From NCBI GenBank assembly GCA_002418895.1, contig DIFA01000004.1, positions 49,574 to 80,514 on the forward strand: a stretch of DNA of 30,941 nucleotides, read 5' to 3'. Source of the stretch: Dehalococcoidia bacterium UBA5760. Its GTDB lineage: Bacteria > Chloroflexota > Dehalococcoidia > Dehalococcoidales > UBA5760. A model generated the notes under the pieces. The model was not told the DNA's origin and searched no databases. It saw only the letters and a program-made list of their open reading frames with translations. Below are positions 15,151-22,752 of this stretch, one piece after another. The position numbers and the translations under genes were made by a program. Every line of letters starts with the position of its first letter. Position 1 is the first letter of the stretch.

Positions 15151-16257
15151 ATGAGTGTTGACATCGGTATCATCGGACTTTCCAAGAGCGGCCGGACGAC
15201 TGTTTTTAATGCTTTGACTGGAGGTAAGGTTACCACCGGAAGCTATACCCAGGAAGCCAGGTCTCCCCATGTCGGAGTGGCTAAGGTTCCCGATCCCCGT
15301 TTAAAGGTCCTTGCCGATATGTTCCATCCCAAGAGGGTGGTCCCCGCCGAAGCAAGATATGTTGATATCGGGGCTTCCGTCAAGGAATTGGCTAAGGATA
15401 AAGGTATCGGTGGCGAGCTTTTGAATCAGCTCGGTAATGTCTCCGCTCTGTTTCATGTCGTACGTGCCTTTACTGACGAAAGCGTTCCCCATAGTGAAGG
15501 CAGTCTGGATATCGAACGGGATATTGCCACCATGGACATAGAGCTTGCATTCTCCGACCTGGTTATTATTGAGCGAAGACTGAAGAGGATAGAGGAGTCC
15601 CTGAAAGGGGCTAAGGCAACCGAGCGTCAGTGTCTACTCCGGGAGCAGGAATTACTGGGTAAGATTAATGCCAGCCTGGAAAAGGATGTGCCCATCAGGG
15701 AGCTAAACCTGGCTGATGAGGAGAGTAAGACTATTGCCAACTACCAGTTTCTTACCGCCAAGCCCCTGCTAATCGTGGTTAATATCGGGGAAGAGCAGTT
15801 ACCTCAAGCAACCTCTCTGGAAACAGAACTACAGGCGCGCTACTCGAAAAACAATTGTAACATTATTACCCTTTGCGGTGAGCTGGAGATGGAGCTGGCT
15901 CAATTGGAAGGGGATGCGGTTGAGGAACTCCGCGCTGATTTTGGCATTGCCGGGTCCGGGCTGGAGCGTACTATCAGGCTATCCTATGAGTTACTCGGGC
16001 TGGTCTCCTTTTTAACCGTGGGCCCGGATGAAGTCAGGGCCTGGCCGATTAAGGATGGCACCAGTGCCCTTAAGGCGGCCGGTAAAATCCACTCGGATAT
16101 TGAGAGAGGCTTTATTCGTGCCGAGGTAATCAGCTATGAGGAAATGATAGAGTGCGGCGGCCTTGCCGAGGCCCGCAAGAAAGGGCTGCTCCGTCTGGAG
16201 GGGAAGAACTATACAGTCCGGGATGGCGATATCATTAACTTCCTGTTCAATGTTTAG
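15151..16257 (+). CDS. YchF/Obg-like GTPase-fold protein with TGS domain and altered P-loop
   Basis: A 368-residue protein aligned throughout with YchF: N-terminal P-loop domain, helical insertion (about 130-190) and a C-terminal TGS domain (LLGLVSFLTVGPDEVRAWPIKDGTSALKAAGKIHSDIERGFIRAEVI). YchF normally binds ATP and associates with ribosomes. Here Walker A reads GLSKSGRTT, with Arg in place of the invariant Lys, and the switch motif reads VDIGAS rather than VDIAGL, so the DxxG glycine is displaced. The NxxE base-recognition motif is kept (NIGE). The protein may bind nucleotide weakly or act without hydrolysis. A TTGAAG-N18-TAAAAT promoter ends six bases before the ATG, suggesting a leaderless message. 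Confidence 0.85.
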   Translation: MSVDIGIIGLSKSGRTTVFNALTGGKVTTGSYTQEARSPHVGVAKVPDPRLKVLADMFHPKRVVPAEARYVDIGASVKELAKDKGIGGELLNQLGNVSALFHVVRAFTDESVPHSEGSLDIERDIATMDIELAFSDLVIIERRLKRIEESLKGAKATERQCLLREQELLGKINASLEKDVPIRELNLADEESKTIANYQFLTAKPLLIVVNIGEEQLPQATSLETELQARYSKNNCNIITLCGELEMELAQLEGDAVEELRADFGIAGSGLERTIRLSYELLGLVSFLTVGPDEVRAWPIKDGTSALKAAGKIHSDIERGFIRAEVISYEEMIECGGLAEARKKGLLRLEGKNYTVRDGDIINFLFNV

Positions 16258-16590
16258 GGCTGCCGGTAGCAGCGTTGACAATCTCAAGAACACAATGGTA
16301 AGCTACCCTTGTTATTCATGGATTTTGGATAAAATCACTACTGTATACTGCCTGAAATCATCATGGAAGATTAGCAGTTCTTGTCTATCTCCTTTCCTGC
16401 GGCGAGGGGGAGTTCCGTACTGAATAGCTGGCTTGATTAACGACTGACGGTTGTGGCTGGTTATATATGCTGTTCTAAGTAGTGGTGATTACCGGGTCAA
16501 AGAGTGTTGTGCTTTGTGCCGGTATTTTTGTTTAATAACATGGAGAAGATTGGATAAAAGCCGCTTGATAACATTCGATTGATGTAGAAG
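16258..16590 (+). other. Intergenic region before the hydrogenase operon
   Basis: A 333-base gap with no convincing gene. It has an AT-rich TTATATATGC element near 16461-16470, a terminator-like hairpin at 16490-16529 and a small dyad GATTTT-N4-AAAATC near 16321-16336. The hydrogenase promoter must lie here or be bypassed by read-through, but I see no consensus pair. Confidence 0.6.
16490..16529 (+). terminator. Terminator-like hairpin upstream of the hydrogenase operon
   Basis: TACCGG (16490-16495) pairs with CCGGTA (16519-16524), and within it CAAAG pairs with CTTTG after a two-by-two mismatch. Five T follow directly, then GTTT. It ends 67 bases before the hydrogenase start and 270 bases after the YchF-like gene, so it may end that transcript or attenuate a hydrogenase leader. 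Confidence 0.65.
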
Positions 16591-16596
16591 GTGATG

Positions 16597-17571
16597 ATGG
16601 CTAAACCGAGGGTTGCCTTTTATTGGTGTGCTTCATGCGGTGGCTGTGAAGAGGCGGTGGTTGACCTCAACGAAGATATTCTGAAATTAGCAGATACGGT
16701 GGATATTGTCTTTTGGCCGGTGGCGCTGGATTTCAAGAAGAAGGACATTGAAGCGATGAAAGACGGTGGAATCACGGTAAGCTTCATAAACGGCGCGGTC
16801 AGGCTTAAAGAGCAGGAGGAAATGGTCAGGCTGCTGCGGCAGAAGTCGGATTTGGTGGTTGCTTTTGGCGCCTGCGCTCATCTGGGTGGTATTCCCGGTC
16901 TGGGTAATCTATGCACCGGTGAGATGATCTTCCAGCGGGTCTACTACGATTCTCCCAGCGTGATCAATCCGGAGAAGATTATCCCTCAGCCGAAAACCAT
17001 TGAGGATGGCAGGGATCTCACTCTACCTGAGTTCTACGATACGGTCAGCGCTCTGGATCAGGTCATTCCGGTTGATTATTATCTTCCCGGTTGCCCTCCC
17101 CCGCCCGACTTGATTATGGATACGGTGAATGCGGTTTTAACCGGCCAGCTGCCGGAGAAGGGTGCTGTGCTCGCTCCCAACATCGCTCTCTGTGATACCT
17201 GTCCCAGGAGGGACTCGAAACCGGATAAGATTGTAGTAAAAGATATTAAAAGACCATGGGAGATCAAGATCGATTCCGAGCAGTGCTTCCTGGTACAGGG
17301 GCTGTTTTGCTACGGGCCGGCGACCCGTACCGGCTGTGGCGAGACCTGTATCAGGGCCAATATGCCGTGCCGCGGCTGTTTCGGTCCCGTCGATGGCGTG
17401 GTTGACCAGGGAACCAAAGCCCTGGCCATGTTTGCCTCTATTTTGGGAGTTGAGGAAGAAGGGAAGATGCTGGATGAAGATATCCGGAAACTAATCGATA
17501 GGTTTGTCGACCCGGCCGGTACATTCTACAGATTCAGTCTGCCTACTTCACTTCTGAAAAGAAAGAGGTAG
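16597..17571 (+). CDS. mvhG: [NiFe]-hydrogenase small subunit, MvhG/VhuG-like (group 3c-like)
   Basis: Electron-transfer subunit of a cytoplasmic [NiFe]-hydrogenase, 324 residues. The proximal cluster ligands begin with YWCASCGGCEEAVVDL (Cys11, 14, 17), then GACAHLGG and the PGCPPPPDL motif near residue 170. A C-terminal extension carries more cysteines in pairs (CDTCPRR, CFLVQGLFC, GCGETC, CRGCFG), matching the F420-non-reducing hydrogenase small subunit with three Fe-S clusters. No twin-arginine signal, so it is cytoplasmic. GTG 16591, ATG 16594 and ATG 16597 are all in frame; AAGG at 16588-16591 favours 16597. The large subunit follows after ten bases. Confidence 0.9.
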   Translation: MAKPRVAFYWCASCGGCEEAVVDLNEDILKLADTVDIVFWPVALDFKKKDIEAMKDGGITVSFINGAVRLKEQEEMVRLLRQKSDLVVAFGACAHLGGIPGLGNLCTGEMIFQRVYYDSPSVINPEKIIPQPKTIEDGRDLTLPEFYDTVSALDQVIPVDYYLPGCPPPPDLIMDTVNAVLTGQLPEKGAVLAPNIALCDTCPRRDSKPDKIVVKDIKRPWEIKIDSEQCFLVQGLFCYGPATRTGCGETCIRANMPCRGCFGPVDGVVDQGTKALAMFASILGVEEEGKMLDEDIRKLIDRFVDPAGTFYRFSLPTSLLKRKR

Positions 17572-17581
17572 GGTTAGCAGC

Positions 17582-19042
17582 ATGAAGAAGATAACGATTG
17601 ATCCGATAACCAGACTTGAAGGACACGGTAAGATAGAAATATTCCTTGATGATCAAGGCGGCTGTGAGCGGGCCTGTCTGCAGGTTCCTGAGCTTCGCGG
17701 TTTCGAGCAGTTCTCGGTGGGCAGGCCTGCTGAGGAGATGCCGCGGATAACCACCATGATCTGCGGTGTCTGTCCTACCGCTCACCACATGGCATCGGCC
17801 AAGGCCCTGGACGATTTGTTCAAGATCGATCCTCCTCCCGCAGCGAAGAAGATAAGAGAGTTGATGTACAATGCCTTTCAGGCTGAGGATCATATACTGC
17901 ACTTCTTCTTCCTGGGTGGTCCTGACTTTGTTGTCGGTCCGCAGGCGCCAGCCGGAGAGAGAAATATCCTGGGAGTTATTGCCAGGGTGGGGCTGGAAAC
18001 CGGCGGTAAGGTTATTCGGATGCGCAAAGGAATGAGAAATATCTTAAGGATAATCGGTGGTAAGCCGGTTATGCCCTCCTGTGCGTTGCCCGGAGGGATA
18101 TCCAAGGGCCTCAGTAAGGATGAGCAGAAGACAATCCTGGAGGCTGGGGAATATAGTGTGGAGTTCTGCAAACTTGCCTTGGGCCTTTTTGATGACATCG
18201 TACTGAAGAACAAGGGCTACATTGATCTGGTTTCCGGTGATGTTTACTCGCATAAGACGTATTATATGGGAATGGTGGACAAGAATAATAAGGTAAACTT
18301 CTACGATGGCGCGCTGAGAGTGGTTGACCCCGGCGGCAAGGAATTCGCCAGGTTTAATGGCCGAGATTATCTTAACCACATCGCTGAGCATGTCGAGCCT
18401 TGGACCTACGTCCGCTTCTCCTACCTTAAGAAGATAGGTTGGAAAGGATTTGTCGACGGCGAGGAGAGCGGTGTTTTCCGTGTTGCTCCCCTGGCTCGTC
18501 TCAATGTCTCCGATGGTATGGCCACACCGCTGGCACAGGAAGCCTACGAGAGGATGTTCTCCGTATTGGGTGGAAAGCCGGTACACAACACCCTGGCTTT
18601 CCACTGGGCCCGGCTGGTGGAAGCGCTATATGCCTCGGAGCGAGTGGTAGAGCTTGCCCGTGACCCGGAAATTCTTTCTCCTGATATTGTAAACCTGCCT
18701 GTCCAGACGCCTAAGGAAGGAGTGGGTGTTGTCGAAGCGCCAAGAGGAACCCTAATTCACCATTATGAGACGGATGACAGAGGGATTCTCACCAGAGTCA
18801 ACCTGATTGTCGCCACGCAGAATAATGCTGCGGCTATTAATATGTCGGTTGAAAAGGCAGCCAAATCCCTGATAATGGATGGAAAGGTCCCTGATGGGAT
18901 TCTCAATATGATCGAGATGGGTTTCCGGGCTTATGACCCCTGCTATGCTTGTGCCACCCATTCTCTCCCCGGAGGGATGCCGCTCGAGGTGAGCATCTAC
19001 GGATCTGATGGGAAGCTAAAAAGGAGTTTAAAAAGAGGATAA
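17582..19042 (+). CDS. mvhA: [NiFe]-hydrogenase large subunit, MvhA/VhuA-like (group 3c-like)
   Basis: Catalytic subunit holding the NiFe(CN)2CO centre. The 486-residue product has the N-terminal motif RLEGHG...ICGVCPTAHH (Cys61, Cys64) and the C-terminal motif DPCYACATH (Cys454, Cys457, His460). A 26-residue tail after His460 is the part removed by a maturation endopeptidase; it ends in a basic KLKRSLKRG. It pairs with the small subunit just upstream and with the protease at 19313. Membership in group 3c is judged from motif style and the MvhG-like partner; a tree would be needed to be sure. Confidence 0.92.
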   Translation: MKKITIDPITRLEGHGKIEIFLDDQGGCERACLQVPELRGFEQFSVGRPAEEMPRITTMICGVCPTAHHMASAKALDDLFKIDPPPAAKKIRELMYNAFQAEDHILHFFFLGGPDFVVGPQAPAGERNILGVIARVGLETGGKVIRMRKGMRNILRIIGGKPVMPSCALPGGISKGLSKDEQKTILEAGEYSVEFCKLALGLFDDIVLKNKGYIDLVSGDVYSHKTYYMGMVDKNNKVNFYDGALRVVDPGGKEFARFNGRDYLNHIAEHVEPWTYVRFSYLKKIGWKGFVDGEESGVFRVAPLARLNVSDGMATPLAQEAYERMFSVLGGKPVHNTLAFHWARLVEALYASERVVELARDPEILSPDIVNLPVQTPKEGVGVVEAPRGTLIHHYETDDRGILTRVNLIVATQNNAAAINMSVEKAAKSLIMDGKVPDGILNMIEMGFRAYDPCYACATHSLPGGMPLEVSIYGSDGKLKRSLKRG

Positions 19043-19077
19043 ATGTGTAGAGTTATCAAAATAAAGGGGGGTATTTT

Positions 19078-19296
19078 ATGAAGGAAAGGGTAGAGGCTGT
19101 TCTGGAGAAGATAAGGCCGGCTCTGCAGGCAGACGGTGGTGACGTCGAGCTGGTAGAAGTGACCGAAGGCGTGGTGAAGGTGAGACTGAAGGGTGCCTGC
19201 AGCGGCTGTCCGATGTCGAAGATGACGCTGAAACAGGGTATTGAACGGCTCCTTAAGGAGAAAGTGCCTGAGGTTAAAGAGGTTGTTGCTGTCTGA
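19078..19296 (+). CDS. NifU C-terminal-domain Fe-S scaffold protein
   Basis: A 72-residue protein consisting only of the NifU-like C-terminal domain. It has IRPALQADGGDVELVEV and the cluster-binding GACSGCPMSKMTLKQGIERLL with Cys41 and Cys44. Such proteins hold and transfer [4Fe-4S] clusters in the cytoplasm. It lies 35 bases after the hydrogenase large-subunit gene behind GGGGGG-rich leader sequence and 16 bases before the protease gene, so it likely serves the cluster-rich hydrogenase and flavoprotein of this operon. Confidence 0.9.
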   Translation: MKERVEAVLEKIRPALQADGGDVELVEVTEGVVKVRLKGACSGCPMSKMTLKQGIERLLKEKVPEVKEVVAV

Positions 19297-19312
19297 AAAC
19301 AGGGGACAGGAG

Positions 19313-19762
19313 ATGGAGACACTCATCCTGGGCATAGGGAATCCGATTCTCACTGATGATGGAGTGGGTATTGAGATTGCCCGCCGGCTCAAGGCGGCAA
19401 TACCCGGCTTGAAAGTTGAGGAAACCAATGAGGCTGCCGTTGTCATCATTGATTATGTAGCGGGTCACGATAGGCTCATCATCATCGATTCTATCAAGAC
19501 CGGGCAAGGGCGACCGGGCGATCTGTACAAACTCGGGCTGGAGGATCTCGGCAGGGCTGCCGTTCCCTCTTCTGCCCATAGTATGGATGTTGTCACTGCC
19601 TTCGAGGTCGGCAGGAGCCTGGGGTGCAAAATGCCTGAGTCCGTCAGTATTTATGCCGTTGAGGTAAGGGATAACGCGTGCTTTTCCGAGCGGTGTACCG
19701 AAGAAGTGGCGGAAAAGATACCGTCCATTGTCGAACGAATAATAGTAGAGGAAAAGCTATGA
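19313..19762 (+). CDS. Hydrogenase maturation endopeptidase (for the Mvh-like hydrogenase)
   Basis: Ni-dependent endopeptidase that trims the large-subunit tail after metal-centre insertion. The 149-residue product has the family signature LILGIGNPILTDDGVG (Asp16 a metal ligand), then IIDSI (about residue 62) and SAHSMD with the third ligand His. ATG 19313 has GGGGACAGGAG upstream; the longer frame from 19241 would overlap the NifU gene. Its position in the operon points to MvhA as substrate. It is distinct from the second protease at 28528, which sits with the HoxH-like gene. Confidence 0.92.
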   Translation: METLILGIGNPILTDDGVGIEIARRLKAAIPGLKVEETNEAAVVIIDYVAGHDRLIIIDSIKTGQGRPGDLYKLGLEDLGRAAVPSSAHSMDVVTAFEVGRSLGCKMPESVSIYAVEVRDNACFSERCTEEVAEKIPSIVERIIVEEKL

Positions 19763-19903
19763 ACGATCTCGGAGATGGATAATCCCGGTGATGATGGGTC
19801 TCTTTGTGATAGCCGGGCGGCGAGGTAAACTCTCTATCTCTGAATCTCTGAAGTCGTATCTGGTATTCGTGAGATGCCATTTTTCGAAGAAGGCTGAAAA
19901 CAG

Positions 19904-22087
19904 ATGAGCGAATTAGTTCCTCAAGAAGACCTGACGCTGGTTGAAGAAGTAATTTGTGGTGCTGGGGGAAAGGTATACCTGGCTCCCTGCCAGATAGCAT
20001 GCCCTCTTGGAGAAGATATCCAGCGTAGCCATGCCATGCTTGCTTTGTTGCCTCTGGATCCTGAAGAAGCTGACCGGCAGATAATTAGGATTGGTGACGA
20101 AATCTATGAAAAGAACCCCCTTTTCCCGGTCTGTAGTTATATTTGCGGGATCTGTGAGAGGCGGTGCAATTACAAGGATGAGACCGGGGCCGTAAGGCGG
20201 AGGATGTTGGTGCGACTCGTTGCCGACCGTTACATCAGGTATCTTGAGACCGCACCAACCCTGCCTACTCCGGATAAGGGAAAAGTAGCCGTCATCGGAA
20301 GCGGACCCGGAGGTTTGATGTGTGCCTACGAACTGAGCAAAAGGGGGTATCGGGTTACCATATTGGAGAGAAGCCACGAGTTAGGCGGTGCTCTCAGGCT
20401 AATCCCACGCTACCGCCTTCCTGGAGATATCGTTGATTCTGTTATCAACAGCCTGCTCCGGATTGCCCATATTGAGGTCAGGCTTGGCGCCGAGATAGGT
20501 GGCGTCGGTAAAAAAATTGACGACCTTAAGAAAGAAGGCTACCAGGCTGTATTCCTGGCTACCGGTACGCCGGTTAGCCGGCCTCTTACCATTAATGGTA
20601 AACCGGTTGACAATGTCAATCTGGAGGGGGTTACGTTAGGGTTGAACCTGCTTTATGAGGTAAATCAGGGCATATCATCTCCAGGGCTCTATCGGGACAA
20701 GAAGGTGATTGTCGTTGGCGGGGGTAATGTCGCCTTTGATGTCGCCCGCACTGCCCGGAGGCTGGGTGGCGAAGTAACCCTGGTCTGCTTAGAGAATGAG
20801 AACAGGTCCTCCAGGGATGGCATCCCTGCCGACGGGGAGGAAGTAGAAGGAGCTGCCCAGGAAGGGATAAGGATAGTCTATTCCAGGGGAGTAGCAGAGG
20901 TAATCGGTGAAAGTGGAAAATTTAAGAAGATAAAGTGTCCCCGGTGCACCTCGGTATTTGATGAGAACGGCGGGTTCAGTCCCAGGTTCAACCATGATGA
21001 CGTGGTGTACCTTGAAGGTGACGTGCTACTGGTTACCATCGGTCAGGGTCGGGATCGGGCTATCTATGAGCAGGAGGGTTTGCTGGGTAAGAGCAGGAAG
21101 CTTGACGTTGACGAAATCACCCTGATGAGCAACCTTAAGGAGGGTGTCTTCATAGGTGGTGACGTGAAGAGGGTGGGTTTTGCTGCGGAAGCGATGCGGG
21201 ATGGACTGAATGCGGCTGAATCCATCGACCGTTATATCAGGGGTGAGGATTTAAGGACCGGACGAAAGAAGGAGTATCAGGATGCGCCTGTCCTGAGTAA
21301 CGCTTATTATAAGTCTCAGCCGCCGCTGATATGGGTACCCGCAGAGGAAAGGCTGAATTTTGAGCCCTTTGAGAAACCGTTTACCCTGGAGCAGGTGGTA
21401 GAGGAGGCGAGGAGATGCCTCTGTTGTGGCCCTTGTAAGAGCTGTAAGGGGTGTGTCGCCGCAGGGCTCCAGCCGGTGGTATCGGGGATTGAATATGATG
21501 AAGAGTCGTGTATTAACTGTGGCGACTGCGCTTTTTACTGCCCTTGCGATGCTATTTCCTTCAAGATCCCGCATGGGGTCAGCTTTGATATGACCCTCTG
21601 CCGGGGCTGCGGCTTATGTGCTGCTGTTTGTCCGGCTATGGCAATAGAGCTTGAAAGCTGGGAGAGAGAGCGTATCTCCGGTTCGATTACTGAGGCGGTC
21701 TCGGATATGAAAAGGCCGGGGATCTTGGTGTTCCTGTGTCAATGGACGGTATTACCGCCCCTTGATAAGAAGACCAATCCGAATGCAGGTGTTATTGACG
21801 TGCCCTGTGCTGCCCGGGTTGAGAGTATACACATTCTGGAGGCTTTACAGCAGGGAGTCGGTGGAGTCTTGATAGTAGCCTGTCCGGAAGAGGATTGCCA
21901 TCGTCAGACAGGGAGCCGGGAGGTACAGCGCTCGATTGCGGCTCTGGAGAAAAGATTGAGCCAGATAGGTATTCAAGATAGGGTTAGCTTTTGCACGGTG
22001 ACTCCCCGTCATCAGGAGGAGTTTGAACGGGAGCTGGAACGGTTTAGCCGGAAAATAGAGTCTATCGGGTCGAAGGAGAGTAAATAG
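19904..22087 (+). CDS. Fused GltD-type flavoprotein, ferredoxin and MvhD-like electron-transfer protein
   Basis: A 727-residue multi-domain redox protein. In order: an N-terminal GltD-type Fe-S domain (CQIACPLGEDI, then CSYICGICERRC; Cys29, 33, 77, 81, 84, 88); FAD motif GSGPGG (132-137); NAD(P)H motif VGGGNVAFDVARTARRLG (271-288); a CLCCGPCKSCKGC cluster region (505-517); two 4Fe-4S ferredoxin motifs (536-546 and 566-576); and an MvhD/FlpD-like domain (605-720) with ILVFLCQWT, DVPCAARVE and ACPEEDCH. MvhD links hydrogenase to heterodisulfide reductase in methanogens; its usual CxWC is CQWT here. It probably accepts electrons from the hydrogenase and passes them to pyridine nucleotide, ferredoxin or MetV. 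A 141-base gap precedes it; metV follows directly. Confidence 0.85.
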   Translation: MSELVPQEDLTLVEEVICGAGGKVYLAPCQIACPLGEDIQRSHAMLALLPLDPEEADRQIIRIGDEIYEKNPLFPVCSYICGICERRCNYKDETGAVRRRMLVRLVADRYIRYLETAPTLPTPDKGKVAVIGSGPGGLMCAYELSKRGYRVTILERSHELGGALRLIPRYRLPGDIVDSVINSLLRIAHIEVRLGAEIGGVGKKIDDLKKEGYQAVFLATGTPVSRPLTINGKPVDNVNLEGVTLGLNLLYEVNQGISSPGLYRDKKVIVVGGGNVAFDVARTARRLGGEVTLVCLENENRSSRDGIPADGEEVEGAAQEGIRIVYSRGVAEVIGESGKFKKIKCPRCTSVFDENGGFSPRFNHDDVVYLEGDVLLVTIGQGRDRAIYEQEGLLGKSRKLDVDEITLMSNLKEGVFIGGDVKRVGFAAEAMRDGLNAAESIDRYIRGEDLRTGRKKEYQDAPVLSNAYYKSQPPLIWVPAEERLNFEPFEKPFTLEQVVEEARRCLCCGPCKSCKGCVAAGLQPVVSGIEYDEESCINCGDCAFYCPCDAISFKIPHGVSFDMTLCRGCGLCAAVCPAMAIELESWERERISGSITEAVSDMKRPGILVFLCQWTVLPPLDKKTNPNAGVIDVPCAARVESIHILEALQQGVGGVLIVACPEEDCHRQTGSREVQRSIAALEKRLSQIGIQDRVSFCTVTPRHQEEFERELERFSRKIESIGSKESK

Positions 22088-22729
22088 ATGATAGTAACAA
22101 CACTAAAGCCTCTGGATGAAGTGCTGGGCTTTATTTTACCCTATTCTGATATTCTGGTTGTGGGTTGTGACGGCTGCAACCAGCCGCCGAGAGGCTTGAG
22201 GGAAGCCAGTACACTGGGCCAGCTGCTTGACCTCGCGGGAAAACCAAGAGGTAAGGTTTTTAATTTTAAGATAACTACGGTGGGGAAGCAGTGTGATGAC
22301 TATATGGCAGCGTCGGTGCTCAAACCTCAAACAGGTAATGCGGAGGCGGTGCTCTCTTTAGCCTGTGGACTGGGCGTGCAGACCCTGGCTAAAATTTTCC
22401 CCGAGCTTCCTGTTTTTCCTGTGCAGAATACGCACTTTATGGGTGCGGAAGACAGAGATGATGGCATTCTGGAAATGAGGTGCGTTGGTTGTGGCGATTG
22501 TCTCCTTGCCGTGACCGGCGGAATCTGTCCGTTGGCCTGCTGTCCCAAAGGGCTTCTTAACGGTGCCTGCGGTGGAGCTAAAGACGATAAATGTGAACTC
22601 AGTCCGGAAAAAGACTGCGCCTGGGTTCTGATCTATAATAGTCTGAAGAGACAGGGAAAGTTGGACCTGCTTAAGGGATATCGTCCACCCCGGGATTATC
22701 AACTGACCGGTTGGAAGATTACCGCTTGA
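22088..22729 (+). CDS. MetV-like protein (methylenetetrahydrofolate reductase C-terminal domain family, PF12225)
   Basis: A 213-residue Cys-rich protein. Residues 128-190 match the MTHFR_C family: MRCVGCGDCLLAVTGGICPLACCPKGLLNGACGG, then DKCELSPEKDCAWVLIYNSLKRQGKLD. The N-terminal half (VVGCDGCNQPPRG with Cys27, Cys30; Cys69; Cys93) resembles the MetV part that binds zinc or Fe-S. MetV in acetogens forms a complex with MetF and often with an HdrABC-MvhD module. No metF is present in the window; the gene begins at the base after the flavoprotein stop (TAGATG) with GGAG upstream, so the two are translated together. It may be a redox bridge; methylene-THF reductase activity cannot be claimed. 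Confidence 0.82.
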   Translation: MIVTTLKPLDEVLGFILPYSDILVVGCDGCNQPPRGLREASTLGQLLDLAGKPRGKVFNFKITTVGKQCDDYMAASVLKPQTGNAEAVLSLACGLGVQTLAKIFPELPVFPVQNTHFMGAEDRDDGILEMRCVGCGDCLLAVTGGICPLACCPKGLLNGACGGAKDDKCELSPEKDCAWVLIYNSLKRQGKLDLLKGYRPPRDYQLTGWKITA

Positions 22730-22752
22730 TGTATTAATTGGAGAATGGGTGG

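Noticed and set aside
18952..19042. Selenocysteine in the Mvh-like large subunit, as in some Vhu enzymes
   Set aside because: The DPCxxC motif has ordinary Cys codons, and the normal stop follows a 26-residue tail.
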